This document shows positions 60,860-64,000 of a stretch of DNA of 64,000 nucleotides, one piece after another. Source of the stretch: Limnephilus marmoratus (lineage: Eukaryota; Arthropoda; Insecta; Trichoptera; Limnephilidae). Both the position numbers and the translations under genes were made by a program. Within the stretch, counting starts at the first letter, position 1. Each line of letters starts with the position of its first letter. Location: positions 41,139,460 to 41,203,459 of the forward strand of contig OU862913.1 in the NCBI GenBank assembly GCA_917880885.1. Direction: 5' to 3'. The notes under the pieces are model-generated. The model saw only the letters and a list, made by a program, of their open reading frames with translations. It was not told the DNA's origin and ran no database searches.

Positions 60860-61250
60860 TAAATTTATCCATTTTTCGTTTAATACGAAATGCGATCCCT
60901 GAGTGGTAAAATCATGTATGATCGTCTGAGAAATGTGGATATCCGCAAAGAATGTAAGGCCGATGTAAACATAATGATTAAGATTAAGAAAGGGACTCTC
61001 AGATGCATGTAGAGTAAATGAATGAAGAAAGTAGTGTAAGAAGAATATATGACGCAAATGTGAATGATAGAAGAAGTCATGGCACGATCAGGTGAATCAG
61101 ATACTTGAGTCGAGCCATGTCAAAAGTCAGAATAATAGAAGAGTTTGTATGAGACAATGTATGAATGTGAGTGAGGCAAAGAGCGTGTACCAAGACCGAG
61201 TTGTTGCCGTGATGCGGAGAAATGGCGTGATGGTTAGTTAGTTATTTAAT
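60860..61250 (+). pseudogene. LINE reverse transcriptase C-terminal fragment, decayed
   Basis: Plus-strand match to the same tail as 49040-49475 (plus strand here): GAATGATAGAAGAAGTCATG, then CAATGTATGAATGTGAGTGA. Many stops. It follows the RTE-like LINE directly. Confidence 0.6.
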
Positions 61251-61352
61251 ACGCGACATCTATTGACTTTTCTGCAAGTCTAGGATGAATAGAGTATCAC
61301 TAAGAATAATCACTAATATTGTCTTCATTACAAATAAACAAAAATTTTAACA

Positions 61353-63540
61353 AAACAAAAAAACGACTTCAAAAAATGCACTAAAAAGTAAAAAAATAAT
61401 TTAGTATTCTTCTACAACTTTATAATCAACTTACTTTTTCTACTCATCAATATGTAGGCACGATTGTTACTTTTGGAGTCGGTGTCAACCAGTTTGTAAC
61501 TACATACATAGTTATAGGTGAGATGTGCTTGTGTCGCAAGCGCGACTTGACGAGGCGAGAGCGGGGCCGTGGCGGGAGGGGAGCTATCAAATGACCACGC
61601 CGGGCCACGTATTCACAATCCCTACCACGTTTCAGTCGCTTTAAATTTTCAATATCAAAATTTAAATATTTAGAAATAAAATTATTAATTTCTAATATAC
61701 ACATTGGAAAGATTATTTTATCTAGATTTTAGAACAACTTTTGTTTTTGCAAAGTGATAAAAAATTATCAATATAGAGGTGTATTTACAATTTATGGGAA
61801 TAATATTAAAATTTAAATATTTAGAAATAAAATTCTCTCTCTCTGGTTTCAATCCTGGGATTGGTTTGCAGCAATTTTCCTTAGTTTCCTCTTCCATTCT
61901 TCCCTGTCTTGTGCGGCTCTTTTGAGGTCTGCATATGATAAGCAGCGCACGTCCACCAGCAGGTCCTCCAGGTACTCTCGGCGTGGGCGTCCCCTAGAGT
62001 TTGTCCCCTCGGTCATACCCTCCATTATGGAATGCAAGAGGCCTTCTTGTCGTATTACATGGCCGATCCATCTTGCCCGCCTTTCGGACAAGGTCCTGAG
62101 CAGGTGCCTTCCTCCTTCGATTCTTTGGAGAACCTCCTCATTTGTAATGTGGTCTCTCCAGGAAATTCCTAATAGTTTTCTATAGGACCACATCTCAAAA
62201 GCCTCTAGTCTCCGTTTATCTCTTTTGGATAGGCACCATGTTTCGCAGCCGAACATCAAGATACTCCATACATAGGTCTTGATGAGGAGTATTCTCAGCT
62301 TTAGGTCTATATTATTTGATTCAATTATTTTCGACCTTTTATTGAAAGCAAGCCTAGCCTGGTGTATACGGCTGTCGACATCGCTCTTAGACCGACCGTC
62401 CCATGTTATTTTGCTCCCGAGATAGACAAACTCCTTGGCGTTCTTTAGTGGAACTCCTGACATCTCTATTCGCATCTGATGTTGCGTTCGGCCTACAGTC
62501 AGCAGCTTTGTTTTGTCTTTATTTATCTTCATGTTATAGTTATTTTGGAGAATGCTTTGCATGGTTGTTAAGGCCTCTTGCAGTTCTTCTTCGCTTTCAG
62601 CAACCAATGCAATATCGTCAGCAAACCTTATCATATCCACCTTTTGCCCGTGTATCTTTACACCTTTTCTGTGACTCATTCTCTCTCTCAAGTCGTCAAT
62701 CGCACTTTGTATATAAGCGTTAAAAAGAACAGGTGACAGAGAGCATCCCTGTCTCACCCCTTGTCTTATACTGGCTTCTTTTGTATCATTGTCACATCTA
62801 ATTATAGCGGCCTCATTCTTGTATAGCGCCTGGATTATTCGTCTATCTCTATATTTGATATCAATTCTCTTCAGAATCCCGAAGAGTCTTTTCCATTCTA
62901 CTTTATCGAAAGCCTTTTCCAGGTCTATGAATGCGATGAATGTGTTTTGGTTTCTTTTTATTCTTTTTTCAAGTAGTATTCGTAGCGACAATATTGCTTC
63001 TCTGGTTCCTACACCTCTTCTAAAGCCATACTGATCTCCGGAAAGGATGTTCTCTACTTTTGGTTCGATTCTTTTTAGATCGATATTAGTCAATATTTTT
63101 GAGGCATGAGATATTAGGCTAAGAGTTCTGTGTTGTTCACATTTCGTCGTGCCTGCTTTCTTTGGTAATGTAACAATTAGGCATTTCTCGAAATCCTCTG
63201 GTATCTTTCCAGTCCAGAAATAAAATTATTAATTTCTAATGTACACATCAGAAAGATTATTTAATCTAGATTTTAGAACAATTTTTGTTTTTGCAATGTG
63301 ATAAAAAATAACCAATATAGAGGTATATTTAAAATGTAAATTGTCGTTACCGCGACTGATCGGTATAGGTTTTGTAAATACACCGCCGGGCCGGGTACCT
63401 TGGCTGATACCGACTCCAAAAATAACAATCGTACCTACATATTGATGAGTCGAAAAAGTAAGTTGATTATTAAGTTGTAGAAGAATATGAAATTATTTTT
63501 TTACTTTTTAGTGCATTTTTTGAAGTCGTTTTTTTGTTTA
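61353..63540. mobile_element. DNA-transposon-like inverted-repeat element holding the LINE
   Basis: AAAAAAACGACTTCAAAAAA at about 61357 is inverted near 63510-63535, with ~120 bp of matching ends (CTACTCATCAATATGTAGGC at 61439, inverted near 63440). The interior has a ~150-bp direct repeat (61670-61790 and 63220-63330) and the LINE 61836-63215. No transposase. Confidence 0.75.
61836..63215 (-). mobile_element. 5'-truncated LINE with intact reverse transcriptase frame
   Basis: A 414-codon frame (63093 to 61849) that stays open upstream to about 63215. Motifs in order: YGFRRGVGTREAILSLRILL, FIAFIDLEKAFDKVEWKRLF (catalytic Asp), GVRQGCSLSPVLFNAYIQ, MIRFADDIALVAE (FADD), FVYLGSKITWDG, and the C-terminal GCETWCLSKRDKRRLEAFEM and RRARWIGHVIRQEG. 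The 3' end has a GAGAGAGAG tail, and AGAAATAAAATT flanks both sides (61824-61835 and 63218-63229). The truncation removes the endonuclease, so it cannot move on its own. Young by its intact frame. RTE-like by tail motifs; clade not certain. Confidence 0.9.
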
Positions 63541-63789
63541 TTTTTTGATTTTTAGTGAATCTGAAGTACACTAACAAATTTTTCTGAATTTGGGTAGACC
63601 TACTGAATGTGCTACTCATACGTTGTTGACCATAACGACGTTAAGGTAGGTGACTCAAAGATCAAGATAGCCTATATCTACCGGATCTGCCCTGATGATG
63701 GACACTGCAACGCTGTCCGAAACGTTGGCTAAAGAAGGATTATTACATCCTTGTGGTTTCAGCTTCTTCTAATACCTGACGATATCTAA

Positions 63790-63950
63790 GTTTGGTACTC
63801 TGCCATATGTCACCCAAAGTGGTTCGCTACGTTTGATAACTTAGCAGAGGTCCCCTGGGTTTGACAAGGTCTTGGCGGCCAATATGTCTGCCCACCTGCT
63901 GCGTGGCAGGCCGGATCGAGAGAGACTGGTTGAGGAGGTCTTTTGACATG
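63790..63950 (+). mobile_element. Family G retroelement, partial
   Basis: CACCCAAAGTGGTTCGCTAC and GGCAGGCCGGATCGAGAGAG identify it. It runs to near the window end. A further 5' scrap of the family lies at 56150-56212 (minus), and a 3' tail with hairpin at 41325-41410. Confidence 0.65.
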
Positions 63951-64000
63951 AAAGGCACGTCTTTCTTCGACACTAATACAGACAAATCGCCACACGCTGT

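Overview
This is a window of a repeat-rich, intron-rich eukaryotic genome, almost certainly an arthropod and most likely an insect. The evidence is TTAGG-type repeats, mariner, piggyBac-like, hAT-like and Harbinger elements, RTE-like and CR1/Jockey-like LINEs, and one host gene with short GC-rich exons in AT-rich introns. I cannot name the species.

The only clear host gene is ATP-citrate synthase (ATP-citrate lyase, ACLY) on the minus strand. Eighteen coding exons from 57065 down to the stop codon at 26814 splice in frame to 1034 residues. They carry the ATP-grasp, CoA-binding and phosphohistidine regions and the complete citrate-synthase-like lyase half. About 54 N-terminal residues (by comparison with the human protein) are not visible and probably lie beyond position 64000. 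Introns hold most of the sequence and are filled with transposable elements. Ten copies of one TTAA-flanked (piggyBac-like) MITE sit in or beside this gene.

Positions 1-26000 hold no host gene that I can support. They contain a two-gene PIF/Harbinger transposon: a HARBI1-type nuclease on the plus strand (exons 5569-6033 and 12015-12779), and an antisense BESS-motif DNA-binding protein gene inside its 6-kb intron. The BESS gene is broken by a LINE (7-bp target duplication) and a hAT element (8-bp duplication). Excising both leaves an open frame of 193 codons. Around and within this transposon lie three foldback elements (2731-5566, 6122-6810, 8983-10310) with different arms and one shared 95/110-bp core repeat. 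Further right are MITEs with TA, TTAA or 8-bp duplications, tRNA-derived SINEs, a 2.2-kb palindrome (20785-22970) and a palindrome-rich minisatellite directly downstream of ACLY.

Positions 57000-64000, probably the first ACLY intron, hold nested MITEs, a decayed RTE-like LINE (58475-60765) and a 5'-truncated LINE with an intact reverse transcriptase frame (61836-63215). No CRISPR array, rRNA or convincing functional tRNA gene was seen.
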